Assembly (NCBI GenBank): GCA_020632575.1
Contig: JACKFH010000004.1
Location: 124,001 to 188,000 of the forward strand
DNA length: 64,000 nt
Direction: 5' to 3'
DNA from: Candidatus Omnitrophota bacterium
GTDB taxonomy: Bacteria; Hinthialibacterota; Hinthialibacteria; OLB16
Shown: in pieces, positions 25,288 to 34,889 of the stretch
Numbering within the stretch: the first letter of the stretch is position 1
How the letters are laid out: every line of letters begins with the position of its first letter
Notes under the pieces: generated by a model
The model's database searches: none
Seen by the model: the letters and a program-made list of their open reading frames with translations, nothing else
What the model was told of the DNA's origin: nothing
Position numbers and translations under genes: made by a program

Positions 25288-26442
25288 ATGAGCGAATCCG
25301 TATTAGCGTCCATCCGTAAACCATTGAAGATCGAGAAGATCGAAACTTTCCCCGTGCTCTATCCGACTGTGATGCGGTTCAAATTCTTCGAAGGACCTCG
25401 TGGAACAGGACGGCCCGCTGTCCTGATAAAGATCACCGCCGATGATGGGACTGTCGGATGGGGCGAAAGCGTCCCGGTCCCTCGTTGGAGTTATGAAACC
25501 CTCGAGGGGGCGACAAGCGCGATCGATCTCTACCTGAAACCGGTTCTCCTCGGAAAAGATCCCTTCGACCTGAAAGCCATCCACGACACGATGGACAAGG
25601 AGATCGCCCCCTCCTTCTCGACAGGCGCACCGATCACCAAAGCGGGCATCGATCTCGCCCTCCATGATCTCATCGGTCATGCCTCCGGTCTCAATGTCGC
25701 CGACCTTTGGGGAAGAAAGACTGGCGACGATGTTCTCCTCAGTTGGACGCTCAATCCGAAGACCCTCGACGATCTTGAACCACTGATCGACAAAGGACTG
25801 GAACGCGGATTCGAAAACTTCAATGTGAAAGTGGCGCCCGACCCCGAGTTCGATCTAGCCATGTGCAAGATCGTGAAGGAAAAAGTCCCCGACGGTTTCC
25901 TCTGGTGCGACGCCAATGGCGGGTACGATCTCCACACCGCACTTGATGTGGCTCCGAAACTCGCCGGTGTGGGGGTTCCCGTCCTCGAACAACCGCTCAA
26001 ATCCAACCGCCTCACCGGCTATCAGGAACTCAAGAAACAAGGCGCCCTCCCCATCATCATGGACGAGGGTGTGGTATCTCCTTCCGACCTGATCGAGTTC
26101 CTCCGCCTGGGTTGTTGCGATGGAGTCGCGATGAAACCGGCCCGCTGTGGGGGCCTTGTCTCCAGCGTTCAACAAATCGAGATCCTCGAGGATGCCGGTC
26201 TCATGTTTCTCGGCAGCGGCCTCACCGACCCCGATGTCTCCCTCGCCGCCTCGCTTATCCTCTACAGCGCCTACGGCCTCCAATACCCCGCCGCCCTCAA
26301 CGGCCCCCAATTCCTCGGAACGAGTGTCATCAGGGAACCTTTCGTTCCGGAGAAGGGAAGAGTGCGAGTTCCCAAGGGCCCGGGCCTGGGGATCGAGGTG
26401 GATGAGGAGAAGGTGAAAGAGTTGGTGGAGAAATCATCGTAG
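25288..26442 (+). CDS. mandelate racemase/muconate lactonizing enzyme family protein
   Basis: 384-residue enolase-superfamily enzyme. The capping N-terminal domain (about 8-125) precedes a TIM barrel with metal ligands in WCDANGGYD near 206-214, VLEQPL near 232-237 and IIMDEGV near 258-264. The position of the usual Lys-x-Lys base pair reads FNVKV near 177-181, so the first Lys is Asn; an acid-sugar dehydratase, epimerase or racemase role is possible but the substrate is open. ATG 25288 begins MSESVLASI; the four-codon extension to 25276 is less likely. Carbohydrate genes surround it, favouring a sugar-acid substrate. Confidence 0.88.
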   Translation: MSESVLASIRKPLKIEKIETFPVLYPTVMRFKFFEGPRGTGRPAVLIKITADDGTVGWGESVPVPRWSYETLEGATSAIDLYLKPVLLGKDPFDLKAIHDTMDKEIAPSFSTGAPITKAGIDLALHDLIGHASGLNVADLWGRKTGDDVLLSWTLNPKTLDDLEPLIDKGLERGFENFNVKVAPDPEFDLAMCKIVKEKVPDGFLWCDANGGYDLHTALDVAPKLAGVGVPVLEQPLKSNRLTGYQELKKQGALPIIMDEGVVSPSDLIEFLRLGCCDGVAMKPARCGGLVSSVQQIEILEDAGLMFLGSGLTDPDVSLAASLILYSAYGLQYPAALNGPQFLGTSVIREPFVPEKGRVRVPKGPGLGIEVDEEKVKELVEKSS

Positions 26443-26497
26443 GGTGGCCGAAGGATTCGATTAGAGTCGTCGGAAATGGATTGGAGCCGAGTCAATC

Positions 26498-27019
26498 ATG
26501 AGGCTTTTTCATTTCATTCTGTTCGCGATATTCATCGTCGTTAGTCTTCTCTTTTACACCTACTATTGGAAACCAGCGAGTGAGAATGTCCGATTCGTTA
26601 AAAAGAACGCCCGAGCGAACCACCTAATCATGAACGCAATCGAAGGCCTCAGTCCAGTGGATGTTCATGAATTGATGGAGCGAATAGGTCCATGCGGACA
26701 ATGGACAGATCTCCAATCCATCAGTGAAATCCCGAAAAAAATTATTCCAGCAGAAGAAGCCGGATATTTCATCAAATGTTGCTCTGAAACGCCTTTTCTC
26801 CTTGATGAAAAAAAACTGAACGAAAGTGTGCTTGGCCTATTGGTCATCTCAATCGAGGACGGGAACCTTTCAAATGAAGTGGGGGCAGAGAAAATCACCT
26901 CTTATCAACCGACCAATGGGATGGATTCTCGGGGTGACCTTGTTGTCGGCCTATGGGACAAACCCACTTTTTCAAGCAGCAACTACAGTAATGTCGGACT
27001 TCATTCGAAAAGCGAATAG
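26498..27019 (+). CDS. hypothetical single-pass membrane protein
   Basis: 173 residues, not recognised. A hydrophobic anchor at about 5-25 (FILFAIFIVVSLLFYTYYW) is followed by a soluble domain with three cysteines (PCGQW and KCCSE). Codon use is more AT-rich than in neighbours and the tail is Ser/Asn-rich, which may mean recent acquisition. A GGAG stands 11 bp upstream of the ATG. No functional clue from neighbours. Confidence 0.6.
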   Translation: MRLFHFILFAIFIVVSLLFYTYYWKPASENVRFVKKNARANHLIMNAIEGLSPVDVHELMERIGPCGQWTDLQSISEIPKKIIPAEEAGYFIKCCSETPFLLDEKKLNESVLGLLVISIEDGNLSNEVGAEKITSYQPTNGMDSRGDLVVGLWDKPTFSSSNYSNVGLHSKSE

Positions 27020-27097
27020 ATCTGGGATGCCTTAGATCGGTGTCATCTCGACAACAGGAGAGATCTGATCGGTGGGTCCAAGTGAAAATATTTTTTA

Positions 27098-28963
27098 TCA
27101 CTCGGTCTGGACTACGGCACAATCCACTTCACGCGCCGCTTCTCGCACTAACGGACTCGGATCGTCCTTGAGCCGCTCGAGGTAATCCCTTTCACAGTAA
27201 GCCGGACACCGCCGGACCATATCGACCACGAACCGGCGGAACCACCAACGATCATCTTCAAGCATTTGTTCGAGGGCTTCAGCAGCGTCACGATCCACTT
27301 GCTCAAGATCCACCCCCGATCTTGAAGTGATGAAGTTCTTCAGCTGAACATCTCTGAGGATGTTGGTTCCGAGGCGGTCGATCTCCCTTTTTGGAACAGA
27401 TTCCTCATAGACTTCGGACAGCGTCTCCACCGCATTCTTGGGATAGGTTTCAAACATGAAATCGACGATCTCCTGACGAGGCGTCTCCTTTGATTTGACA
27501 AGTAGGGGCAAGAACGGACTAAAGGCCTTCGGACCCGCCAAGAAATGAAGTCTTCGCTTGGCCGTTCGAGAAAGGATCGGATCTCCTCGCGCGGTGAGTT
27601 CAAAAAACGGATCGATCAGTTCCTCTCTCGACGCGGATTTAAGGACCACGGCATACAAGGTTCCGTAGGGGTTATCGTGGCTTGTGCGGTATTGGTCCGG
27701 TCCTCCATTCATGGCTTCCATCTCGACTACTTCCACAGCCAGGTTTATCCGATTCTCCGGATCTAAGTCCGCTACGAAGGATCGAAATTCCTCAACCCCC
27801 TGCTTTCGCTTCTTCATGGAGGCTTGGCTGTCGCCGAGGAGATCGGCGAGGTTTTCGATAAGTTCGGAAAACTTCATATCGGGTTGTCGCGCTGCACTCT
27901 TGGCCTCATCGATTTTGACCTGAGATTCCAATCCCGCTTCCAGTTCGATGGGTTGGCCTCCCTTGGCGTCTCTAGGGTGAACCCCGTAACTTCTTTGTGT
28001 CCCGTCCGGCGATCGACATTCCTTTGATTTCGCCATTTCTTTGACTACCGGGTGGGGGTCGCTCCGGAGTTCCGCCAAAATATTGAGCCTACAATGAACC
28101 TGGGAAATCCCCATGCAGTTGATCGCGAACGCCCTCATCCACCACCTTGAATCGCTGGTCATCTGAATTAGGTGTCCCATGACCTCGGCGTCGGCGGTGT
28201 CATCGGGGTTTGGCGTTTTCCAGCGGAACTGTTTGACATCGAGGATGATCTCCCGGATGTCCCGCATCAATTCTGGATCGTTCTCCACCGGATCGCCATT
28301 GGCTTCCGAGAGTATCTTGATTCCATCCTCTGGATCGACGAAGAACAGACTTGAAACAATCGCTAGTGGCGGGTTCTCGGGGTCCCGTTGAACCAAGGAT
28401 CTGAGTTTCTCGAGAGGATTGCTTGACAAGAGTTTCTTCAGCGCCTCCCCAAGACACTCATTAGCCTCGCTCCGGCCCGGCGTTAATTTCAGTGCGATCG
28501 CCCAGATCAAATCCTCTCGAGGCAATCCCTCCGAAAGCTGTCCCGACAGGATGACACTTGAAAAATAGGTCGGCTCCCAATCTCCTGGCGGAATGCGCTT
28601 TTTTTGTGTGGCGGGATAAAGAATGGTTTCAATGACCAAATCGATGAGTTCGTTCTGATTAAAACGGGATTTGAACGAGTCGATTTTACCTTCGATCTTT
28701 TCGGCCAAGACCCTCGCCTCGGATCCTTCGACTCTTCGGGTTTCCATCTGAACAATCCAAGGGATGATCTCATCGAGTTCCGAGAGAAAGGGGGAGTCTC
28801 CATCCGGAACCTGGTTGGGCTTTTGAACGACCGAATCGGCGCCGCTTGCGGACGAGAAATGTTGCGATTTCTCGGAGAGGCCCTGACGCCCAAAGAAGAG
28901 ACTGAAGAGGGCGATCGTTAAAACCGCGATCAAAATGAAACCCAGAGATTTGGCGACCTTCAT
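27098..28963 (-). CDS. hypothetical HEAT-like protein with two duplicated halves
   Basis: 621 residues. A signal anchor covers about 5-24, then an alpha-helical region. Two homologous halves are evident: a block RWW-x-R-F, several residues, Cys, then LxELRSDPHPVVKEMAK ending in Cys near 269-314, and again RWWFRRF, Cys, LERLKDDPSPLVREAAR ending in Cys near 567-612. The preceding helical regions (about 60-190 and 360-500) also correspond. The repeats resemble HEAT-type helices. It is probably periplasmic or membrane-tethered. No known family was recognised; the gene stands alone. Confidence 0.7.
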   Translation of the reverse strand: MKVAKSLGFILIAVLTIALFSLFFGRQGLSEKSQHFSSASGADSVVQKPNQVPDGDSPFLSELDEIIPWIVQMETRRVEGSEARVLAEKIEGKIDSFKSRFNQNELIDLVIETILYPATQKKRIPPGDWEPTYFSSVILSGQLSEGLPREDLIWAIALKLTPGRSEANECLGEALKKLLSSNPLEKLRSLVQRDPENPPLAIVSSLFFVDPEDGIKILSEANGDPVENDPELMRDIREIILDVKQFRWKTPNPDDTADAEVMGHLIQMTSDSRWWMRAFAINCMGISQVHCRLNILAELRSDPHPVVKEMAKSKECRSPDGTQRSYGVHPRDAKGGQPIELEAGLESQVKIDEAKSAARQPDMKFSELIENLADLLGDSQASMKKRKQGVEEFRSFVADLDPENRINLAVEVVEMEAMNGGPDQYRTSHDNPYGTLYAVVLKSASREELIDPFFELTARGDPILSRTAKRRLHFLAGPKAFSPFLPLLVKSKETPRQEIVDFMFETYPKNAVETLSEVYEESVPKREIDRLGTNILRDVQLKNFITSRSGVDLEQVDRDAAEALEQMLEDDRWWFRRFVVDMVRRCPAYCERDYLERLKDDPSPLVREAAREVDCAVVQTE

Positions 28964-29368
28964 CGAGGCCCTCCCCTCTTGGGCGGAGATCCTATTTTAC
29001 AACTTTTGAACCATATTCATCAACCTGACTTTGGAAATTGGTTTGAGGAAGGAGTTATCACCCATCATAGTCTGGATTTGAGATATCATTGACCGCCAAC
29101 ATCAGATCTCTCCTGTCGTCGAGATGACACGGAGGAGATCCAGATTAGCCGGAGGGGATCTTCGGACAATGATGGAATCTGTTGCTAAAAGATCCGAACG
29201 TCCATCCGGAAATGAAATCTTTTTAGGCGCCCCGAGTCCGTTTCAACGGACGCCTCTTTTGCGTAGCGACGGAATTGATTCCGTCGCGGACTCCGTCGCT
29301 CCCTCCATCTTCAATCAAAACGCGAACTCAACACCCTTGCAAACTCCCACCACCACCGTTTACAACCC
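28964..29368. other. gene-free region with two hairpins
   Basis: About 400 bp without a credible frame. It contains GTCCGTTtcAACGGAC (29236-29251) and a 22-nt perfect inverted repeat at 29266-29287 (arms GCGACGGAAT/ATTCCGTCGC) followed by a second GTCGC. The first core is related to the arms of the inverted repeat at 3452-3625. Confidence 0.5.
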
Positions 29369-30598
29369 TCACCCAGCCTTGATCTCCCGCTTCTCTCGAT
29401 CGTAAGCCAACCGCGTTCCCAACTTCTGCGATTCACTGGCGAGGATCGAGGCGACTGAATGAGCGTAACCCACCTCGATCGGGGCGTTGGTTTCTTTGTT
29501 CTCTCGAATTGATTCGATGAAGTTGGCCATGTGGGACTCGTCGGGTTCGGGGTCGACCGAGATTTCTTCTTTGAGTTTGCCATCGCCCGCGCCGCCAAGC
29601 GGAGTCGCCTTCATCGCCGTGGCGTCGAATGTGCCGTTGGTCCCGTAAACCATCGTCTCAGAGAAGGGGTAATCGTTTCCCAAACGATTGGCGTATTTCA
29701 TCAGGAACCCTTTCGGGAATTCCCAAAGGCACTCGATGGTGTCGCAATGCTCGCGACCATCCTTCCACACATAGATGCCCCCGAGCGCCGTGCCATTGAG
29801 CGGCAAGAGATCGTCCATGTACCACACCCCGAGGTCGGTGACATGGCTCCCCAAGAGACCGGGCAGTCCGGTTGTATAGTCACGGTAAAGGTGCCAGCAG
29901 CGGAAGCGCCTTGGATCGAAATCACGTTCGGTCTGGCCCATTAGGAATTGTTCCCAATCGACATCGGCTTGTTCGACTTCGTCATAGGGCCGCGCCCAAC
30001 TCGGAACGTTACGATGCCAAGCGGTGTTCACCTGACTGACCGTGCCGAGGAGTCCCGTTTGGACCAGTTTGGCGGCGGCTTTGTGTTTTCCCTCGCTCCG
30101 CCTCTGCGTTCCGATTTGGACCACTGTCCCTGCCTCTTTCACCGCGTCGACCGCGTCAATCGCATCCTCCAGTCGGGAGGCCATCGGTTTTTCGCAATAG
30201 GCGTGTTTGCCCGCTCGCGCCGCCGCGGCCAGGATTGGACTATGCGCATGATCCGGCGTGGTGATGATGACCGCGTCCACTTCGGGACGGGCCAGCAGAT
30301 CGGGGAATCGACGGCAGGTGAAGGGTTTCCTCCCGGTCATATCCTGAACGCGGGCCGTGGTCTTCTCCAAAGGCAGGGTCCAGACATCGCACAGCGCCAC
30401 GATCTCAACATTGTGTGAATCAGAGATTTTTGCCACCTCTCCAATGTTATGGTTCCCCCGTCCTCCGCAACCGATCACTCCCACTCCCAACCGTTCATTC
30501 GCTCCGTAGGCCCGTCGTTGATTGATCGCCCAAGCGGCCACCGCCGCCGAGGTCGAGGTCTTTAAAAAATTTCTGCGGTTCACTGGAAAGTCAGTCAT
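29369..30598 (-). CDS. Tat-exported Gfo/Idh/MocA oxidoreductase
   Basis: 409-residue NAD(P)-dependent oxidoreductase. A Tat signal is seen as NRRNFLK at 8-14 followed by a hydrophobic, Ala-rich stretch. The Rossmann motif GVGVIGCGGRG is near 38-48, with the family CEKP signature near 133-136 and TTPDHAHSPI before it. Exported members of this family are common in planctomycete-like genomes and act on sugars or sugar derivatives, possibly with a bound cofactor. The start at 30598 has GGTGGAG upstream. It follows the DUF6807 gene by 29 bp, so the pair is an operon. Confidence 0.93.
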   Translation of the reverse strand: MTDFPVNRRNFLKTSTSAAVAAWAINQRRAYGANERLGVGVIGCGGRGNHNIGEVAKISDSHNVEIVALCDVWTLPLEKTTARVQDMTGRKPFTCRRFPDLLARPEVDAVIITTPDHAHSPILAAAARAGKHAYCEKPMASRLEDAIDAVDAVKEAGTVVQIGTQRRSEGKHKAAAKLVQTGLLGTVSQVNTAWHRNVPSWARPYDEVEQADVDWEQFLMGQTERDFDPRRFRCWHLYRDYTTGLPGLLGSHVTDLGVWYMDDLLPLNGTALGGIYVWKDGREHCDTIECLWEFPKGFLMKYANRLGNDYPFSETMVYGTNGTFDATAMKATPLGGAGDGKLKEEISVDPEPDESHMANFIESIRENKETNAPIEVGYAHSVASILASESQKLGTRLAYDREKREIKAG

Positions 30599-30627
30599 GG
30601 TATCTCCACCTTTCGGATAGAAAGTTT

Positions 30628-31578
30628 TTAGGGATTGGACGCTGGCAGGGGTTGGGTTTCGGACCATTCCCGATAAATCGAGTCAATATCGGCTTCCTTC
30701 GGCGTCCCTCCATGGACCACCACCAGGAAACTCATCGCCACCTTATCCCCCGCCTTGTAATGGAGCCCCTCCTCCGGAATCCAATACATCGGGGTCGGCG
30801 ACATGAAACCGTAATCGCGTGTGAAATTTTGCCAGGGGAAACAGGGATTGCTGGGGTGTTGGAGGATTGCCACCCCTTCGTCGATGCCATTGCGCTCTCC
30901 AGAGTAATCGCACCAAACCGACTTCACCCCGAACGTTCCCGCTTCATCCACATTCCCCTCCGCGTCGACAATCTTTCCGGCGAATTGAGCGGATAACTCC
31001 GGGAGCACCTCGGCCGAGAAAAGAGCGTGATTCGACGGGAGCACCTCGGTGTCGATCTTGAATTCAATCTCGATATCGAATTGGATCGTCCGAATCGAGT
31101 GGGAGCGCGCCTCGATGGTGACCCTCCGATAATCTCGCACGGGGGAGGGCGCCCCATCCCGCTCCCAATCGCACACATCGGTGATCACCACGCGGTCACC
31201 TGTTTCGACCACTTTCGGCCCTTGGGAAACCATCCTTCCTCGTTCCAACCCCTCCTGCCAGTAGTTGCCGCCGTTGACCTTGTCGATGGCGAAATAGAGG
31301 GAGCGGTGATGAGGGTGCCCAACTCCCTTCTCGATGGTGATCGTCTTGCCCGTGTACGGTCCGATCAGCGGATAAAGGTAAGGAAATTTCCAATCGGAGG
31401 GATGTCGGTAAGAGGTGAAAAGTTCTCCATCGATTGCGACATCGATCCTTTCCTCACCTTTAACCGCGGTTAACTCTTGGGCTGGGCATGAGCGTGGAAT
31501 TCCCAAGAACACAAGGATTGCTAGCATTAGAAATTTGGGGAGAGGGTGGATCGTAGGCGCTCGTCTTGATAATCTCAT
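30628..31578 (-). CDS. secreted DUF6807 (PmoA-like) family protein
   Basis: 316 residues with an N-terminal signal peptide (to about 34) and a DUF6807/PmoA-family fold, seen in YLYPLIGPYTGKTIT, GHPHHRSLYFAIDKVNGG and the C-terminal YKAGDKVAMSFLVVVHGG. Despite the older PmoA label it is not a methane monooxygenase; such genes accompany Gfo/Idh oxidoreductases and glycan-degrading enzymes. The role is unknown, with HPHHRS a likely active or metal site. Start at ATG 31578 lacks an obvious ribosome site. Operon with the downstream Gfo/Idh gene. Confidence 0.85.
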   Translation of the reverse strand: MRLSRRAPTIHPLPKFLMLAILVFLGIPRSCPAQELTAVKGEERIDVAIDGELFTSYRHPSDWKFPYLYPLIGPYTGKTITIEKGVGHPHHRSLYFAIDKVNGGNYWQEGLERGRMVSQGPKVVETGDRVVITDVCDWERDGAPSPVRDYRRVTIEARSHSIRTIQFDIEIEFKIDTEVLPSNHALFSAEVLPELSAQFAGKIVDAEGNVDEAGTFGVKSVWCDYSGERNGIDEGVAILQHPSNPCFPWQNFTRDYGFMSPTPMYWIPEEGLHYKAGDKVAMSFLVVVHGGTPKEADIDSIYREWSETQPLPASNP

Positions 31579-31677
31579 ATCATTACCGGAATTCTATTAC
31601 CTTTCTCCGAGGAGGTCCACCCGAATTCGGAAAATTTTTGGGAACCCGCCCTATATGTTGAAGATAGCCATAGAAAA

Positions 31678-31884
31678 TCATTGCCCAACCTCTCTCTCGA
31701 AAATCAATTCGTAAAATTTGGCCGAACCATAGACACCCAGGCCGGGTGCAAAGATCTGCACAAGTCTCCATCCCTGCCGGGCATGCTCCTCGATGGTTCT
31801 CTGGTATTCCTGGGTGGCGGACTTCCTCGCTCCCATCCAACCCTCACCCAGCCGAACAAACTTGTACTCGAATTTCTGTCTCAT
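31678..31884 (-). CDS. DUF4177 protein
   Basis: 68-residue DUF4177 protein. It opens with FEYKFVRL, has the typical HARQGWRLVQIF centre (about residues 34-45) and ends with YELIFERE. These small beta-alpha proteins are of unknown function. AGGAGAG-type sequence precedes the ATG. The two-pass membrane protein gene lies 24 bp upstream on the same strand. Confidence 0.85.
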   Translation of the reverse strand: MRQKFEYKFVRLGEGWMGARKSATQEYQRTIEEHARQGWRLVQIFAPGLGVYGSAKFYELIFEREVGQ

Positions 31885-31908
31885 GACCCACTCTCCTTCG
31901 GAACCAAC

Positions 31909-32142
31909 TTAAAGATAATCCAATATTGGGCGGACCAACGCTGAACCAAAGCGCCACAAGAGCATGACAATCACCCCGGTCAGCCCCCAGAACAAGACAA
32001 TCACCCCTTTGGTTGTCCAATCCGATTCGCCGCAGATCTCCTTCAGGTCTTTTGGGAGCCGCTGGATGATTTCTTTGCACCACCACAGAGCCAGCACAAT
32101 CAAGATTGCTTTTCCCAGCAATCCATATCCCGGAACCATCAT
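31909..32142 (-). CDS. two-pass small membrane protein
   Basis: 77 residues with two hydrophobic helices (about 6-24 and 45-64) and a charged central loop carrying DLKEICGESDW. Not recognised. It is upstream of the DUF4177 gene by 24 bp and probably co-transcribed. GGAGGGAATG-like spacing allows a start at the first or second Met. Confidence 0.65.
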   Translation of the reverse strand: MMVPGYGLLGKAILIVLALWWCKEIIQRLPKDLKEICGESDWTTKGVIVLFWGLTGVIVMLLWRFGSALVRPILDYL

Positions 32143-32369
32143 TCCCTCCTTTCGCCCGTTTCTCCATCAATTATCAGAAACCATGCCACACGACAGGCGC
32201 AAAAAAGACTCCGATTTGCGCGCAACTCCTCTATTGCTGATGGTTAACCACGCCAACCCTAGGCGGATTCCACCGTGAGATTCGGAATTGACCGGTGCCG
32301 GAGATTCCATAAGACTCGAGTGGAGGGGCGTCCCCTTCGAATAACCACCAAGCCACTTTTGAGGTTTCA

Positions 32370-33557
32370 ATGAATACGATCCGATCAGTCCTTCTCTTTT
32401 TGATTCTAATCCCGGCTCAACTATGCAGCGCTTCCGAAGTGAACTCGGAGATTATCAGCGTCACCGAGCACATTGTCTTTGATGGCCTTGAGGGGTGGGA
32501 AAAAGACGGAATAACTTACCGTTTGGCCTGCGGGGCCCTCCTTGTCGAGGCGCCCAATGGCGATCTGCTCTGTACGTGGCTTTCTGGGACCGACAGTGAA
32601 CCCGCTACCGACAACTGCGTTCTAATGGCTCGGTCCGCCGACAAAGGAAATACCTGGGACGAACCGGAGATTCTTATTCCCGCGGGTGAGATGGCGGGAG
32701 CGGTGACCAGTCTTTACCCGACCAGTGATGGTCGTCTCATCCTCTTCGGAGCACATTGGCCCTCGGAGGCGGAGTACACGATCTGGCACTACTTCCGAAT
32801 GGAATCGAAGGATTCCGGACACACCTGGAGTAAGCCTCAACCACTGACCGTTCATGACAACCATGCCTGCTTCGGGGGACCGGTCCATCTGGCTAATGGC
32901 GAACTTCTCTTTCCAGTTTCCTTTTTCGAAAAACGCGAGAAACCCCTGGTTGGACCGGTGATGGCCCTGGCCCAAACGAAGTCCGAAGAGGAAGCGCTCG
33001 CGGTTCCCGCTAGCGAGGGCGGTTATCCCGGAGGAAAGTTCTCGAGCCACCTCCACGGATCCTCTGTCCTGATTGCCAGCGATGAGAACGCAACTGACCT
33101 GAAGGAGTATGGGGCAATCGACAATCGTCCATTGGGACTTCTGGAACCGACCTGTATCCAACTTAAAGATGGACGGATTGTCATGCTGATGCGGGCCGAA
33201 TTCGGCGGTTTCCTCTGGCGGGCGGAGAGTTCAGACAACGGCCGCACTTGGAGCGAGGCCTGGCGGACGGACATCCCAAATCCAACGAGCCTGGCCAGTC
33301 TGATCCGTCTCGAGGATGGAAGAATTGCCCTCCTTCACAACGCGGTTGGAGGAGTGGTCGGAGCACGAGGTCCGCGCGACCCGCTTTCCATCTGGATCAG
33401 CGAGGACGAAATGGAGTCCTGGTCAATCAAAGCCGATGTCATCCATGGCGGCTATCTCGCCTACCCGAATCCGAAGATCCTCGATGGCGAATTGGTCTTC
33501 GCCTATGACCACAACCGACGGCAGATCCGCTTTGTGGAAGTCTCGATTGCGAATTGA
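32370..33557 (+). CDS. secreted sialidase-like exo-glycosidase
   Basis: 395-residue six-bladed beta-propeller of the BNR/sialidase type. A signal peptide covers about 1-22. Asp-box-like motifs are SADKGNTW near 89-96, SKDSGHTW near 148-155 and SSDNGRTW near 287-294. VFDGLEGWEKDGITYR near the start resembles the region with the first active-site Arg in related exo-alpha-sialidases. GAGG precedes the ATG. A second, divergent member follows directly at 33585, so the pair is an operon. The actual sugar (sialic acid or another) is undetermined. Confidence 0.85.
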   Translation: MNTIRSVLLFLILIPAQLCSASEVNSEIISVTEHIVFDGLEGWEKDGITYRLACGALLVEAPNGDLLCTWLSGTDSEPATDNCVLMARSADKGNTWDEPEILIPAGEMAGAVTSLYPTSDGRLILFGAHWPSEAEYTIWHYFRMESKDSGHTWSKPQPLTVHDNHACFGGPVHLANGELLFPVSFFEKREKPLVGPVMALAQTKSEEEALAVPASEGGYPGGKFSSHLHGSSVLIASDENATDLKEYGAIDNRPLGLLEPTCIQLKDGRIVMLMRAEFGGFLWRAESSDNGRTWSEAWRTDIPNPTSLASLIRLEDGRIALLHNAVGGVVGARGPRDPLSIWISEDEMESWSIKADVIHGGYLAYPNPKILDGELVFAYDHNRRQIRFVEVSIAN

Positions 33558-33584
33558 ATGAATCTTGAGGTTTTGGAGGCCCTT

Positions 33585-34871
33585 ATGAAACGGCATTTTT
33601 TTGTCTCGGTATTCACTTTTGGATTTTTCGTCTCCGCGGTTTCGGGAGGAGCCTCTCAAAGGACAAATACCGTTCAGTGGGCCAAGCCACTCGCCCAGGA
33701 TTCTGTCACAGTTCACCAAGTGCGCGAACATGGGGATCCCGACAAATGGATTTGCGTCGGATCTCCCGACCTGACCCGTCTTCCCAATGGTCGACTCATC
33801 GCATCGATGGAACTCTGGCTTCAGATGCCGGGAAACGGAATTGAGGGCGGCATTGATTATCCCAATCACTGTCTCATCAAAGCCAGCGATGACGATGGAA
33901 AGACCTGGAAGCAAATCTCAACCACCAGTGTCACCTGGGGTTCGCTCTTCACCGTCAACGAAGCACTCTATTTCATCGGTAACAATCCACACACTCGATC
34001 CATCATCATTGTGCGGTCCGTGGATGGCGGACAGACCTGGTCGGAAGAGGTCGCCCTGTTCGACGATTCCAAATACCATGGCGCCCCGACGCCCGTCCTG
34101 ATCAAGAATGGATTCGCCTATCGCGCCTTTGAAGACACCAACCGACCCTTTTCTTCACTGGTGGTTGCCGGCGACCTCTCCAAGGACCTTCTCGACCCGG
34201 CATCATGGCGGATGTCCAACAAGGTCTCGGCGTCGCAAAATGTCGAGGCGTTGATGCGAGGCCCTCTCGACAAACCGGTTGAGTGGATCGAGGGGAATAT
34301 CATCGAGGTTAAAAATGAAATGCTTGTTTTGCTCCGGACGGGAATTGGTCTCGAACGGGTGACCGGCATTGCGGGTGTCTGCCAATTGACTGATGACGGA
34401 GAGAACCTTAATTATCGATTCCTCCAGTATCACGCCATGCCAGGGGGGCAAAACAAATTCGACATTGTTTACGACCCACTCACCGACTTCCACTGGAGCT
34501 GTGTGGTCATCGTTCCCGATTCTTACCAAGACCCGGAACCTTTGGCTGCCAAAGGGTTCAAGGGACCACCCGGAAACATGCGTCGAATTCTGATGCTGGT
34601 CTACAGTCGTGACGCGCTCAACTGGTTCCAAGCGGGATGTGTCGCCATGAGCAAGAACCCGATGGAGTCCTTCCACTACTCCTCCCAGCTGATCGATGGA
34701 GATGACCTCCTCGTCCTTTCAAGAACCAGTCTCGGAGGGGAACTCCCCTACAACAACCATGACTCGAATCAGATCACGCTCCACCGCGTGAAAGATTTTC
34801 GGGGACTAGCGCTGGATTTGACTCCGGATTTCTCGTATCGCGCGGACGAGAAACCAATGGGTGAGGAATAA
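33585..34871 (+). CDS. secreted sialidase-like beta-propeller protein
   Basis: 428 residues with a signal peptide (about 1-23), then a sialidase-like beta-propeller with Asp boxes KASDDDGKTW near 100-109 and RSVDGGQTW near 144-152, and SRTSLGG near 380. ATG 33585 is used because GGAGG lies six bases before it; the frame extends to 33558 without support. Only 27 bp separate it from the preceding sialidase gene. It is only distantly similar to that neighbour, so the two may act on different linkages. Active-site residues cannot be confirmed by eye. Confidence 0.8.
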   Translation: MKRHFFVSVFTFGFFVSAVSGGASQRTNTVQWAKPLAQDSVTVHQVREHGDPDKWICVGSPDLTRLPNGRLIASMELWLQMPGNGIEGGIDYPNHCLIKASDDDGKTWKQISTTSVTWGSLFTVNEALYFIGNNPHTRSIIIVRSVDGGQTWSEEVALFDDSKYHGAPTPVLIKNGFAYRAFEDTNRPFSSLVVAGDLSKDLLDPASWRMSNKVSASQNVEALMRGPLDKPVEWIEGNIIEVKNEMLVLLRTGIGLERVTGIAGVCQLTDDGENLNYRFLQYHAMPGGQNKFDIVYDPLTDFHWSCVVIVPDSYQDPEPLAAKGFKGPPGNMRRILMLVYSRDALNWFQAGCVAMSKNPMESFHYSSQLIDGDDLLVLSRTSLGGELPYNNHDSNQITLHRVKDFRGLALDLTPDFSYRADEKPMGEE

Positions 34872-34889
34872 GCGTAATCGGTCGTATCG

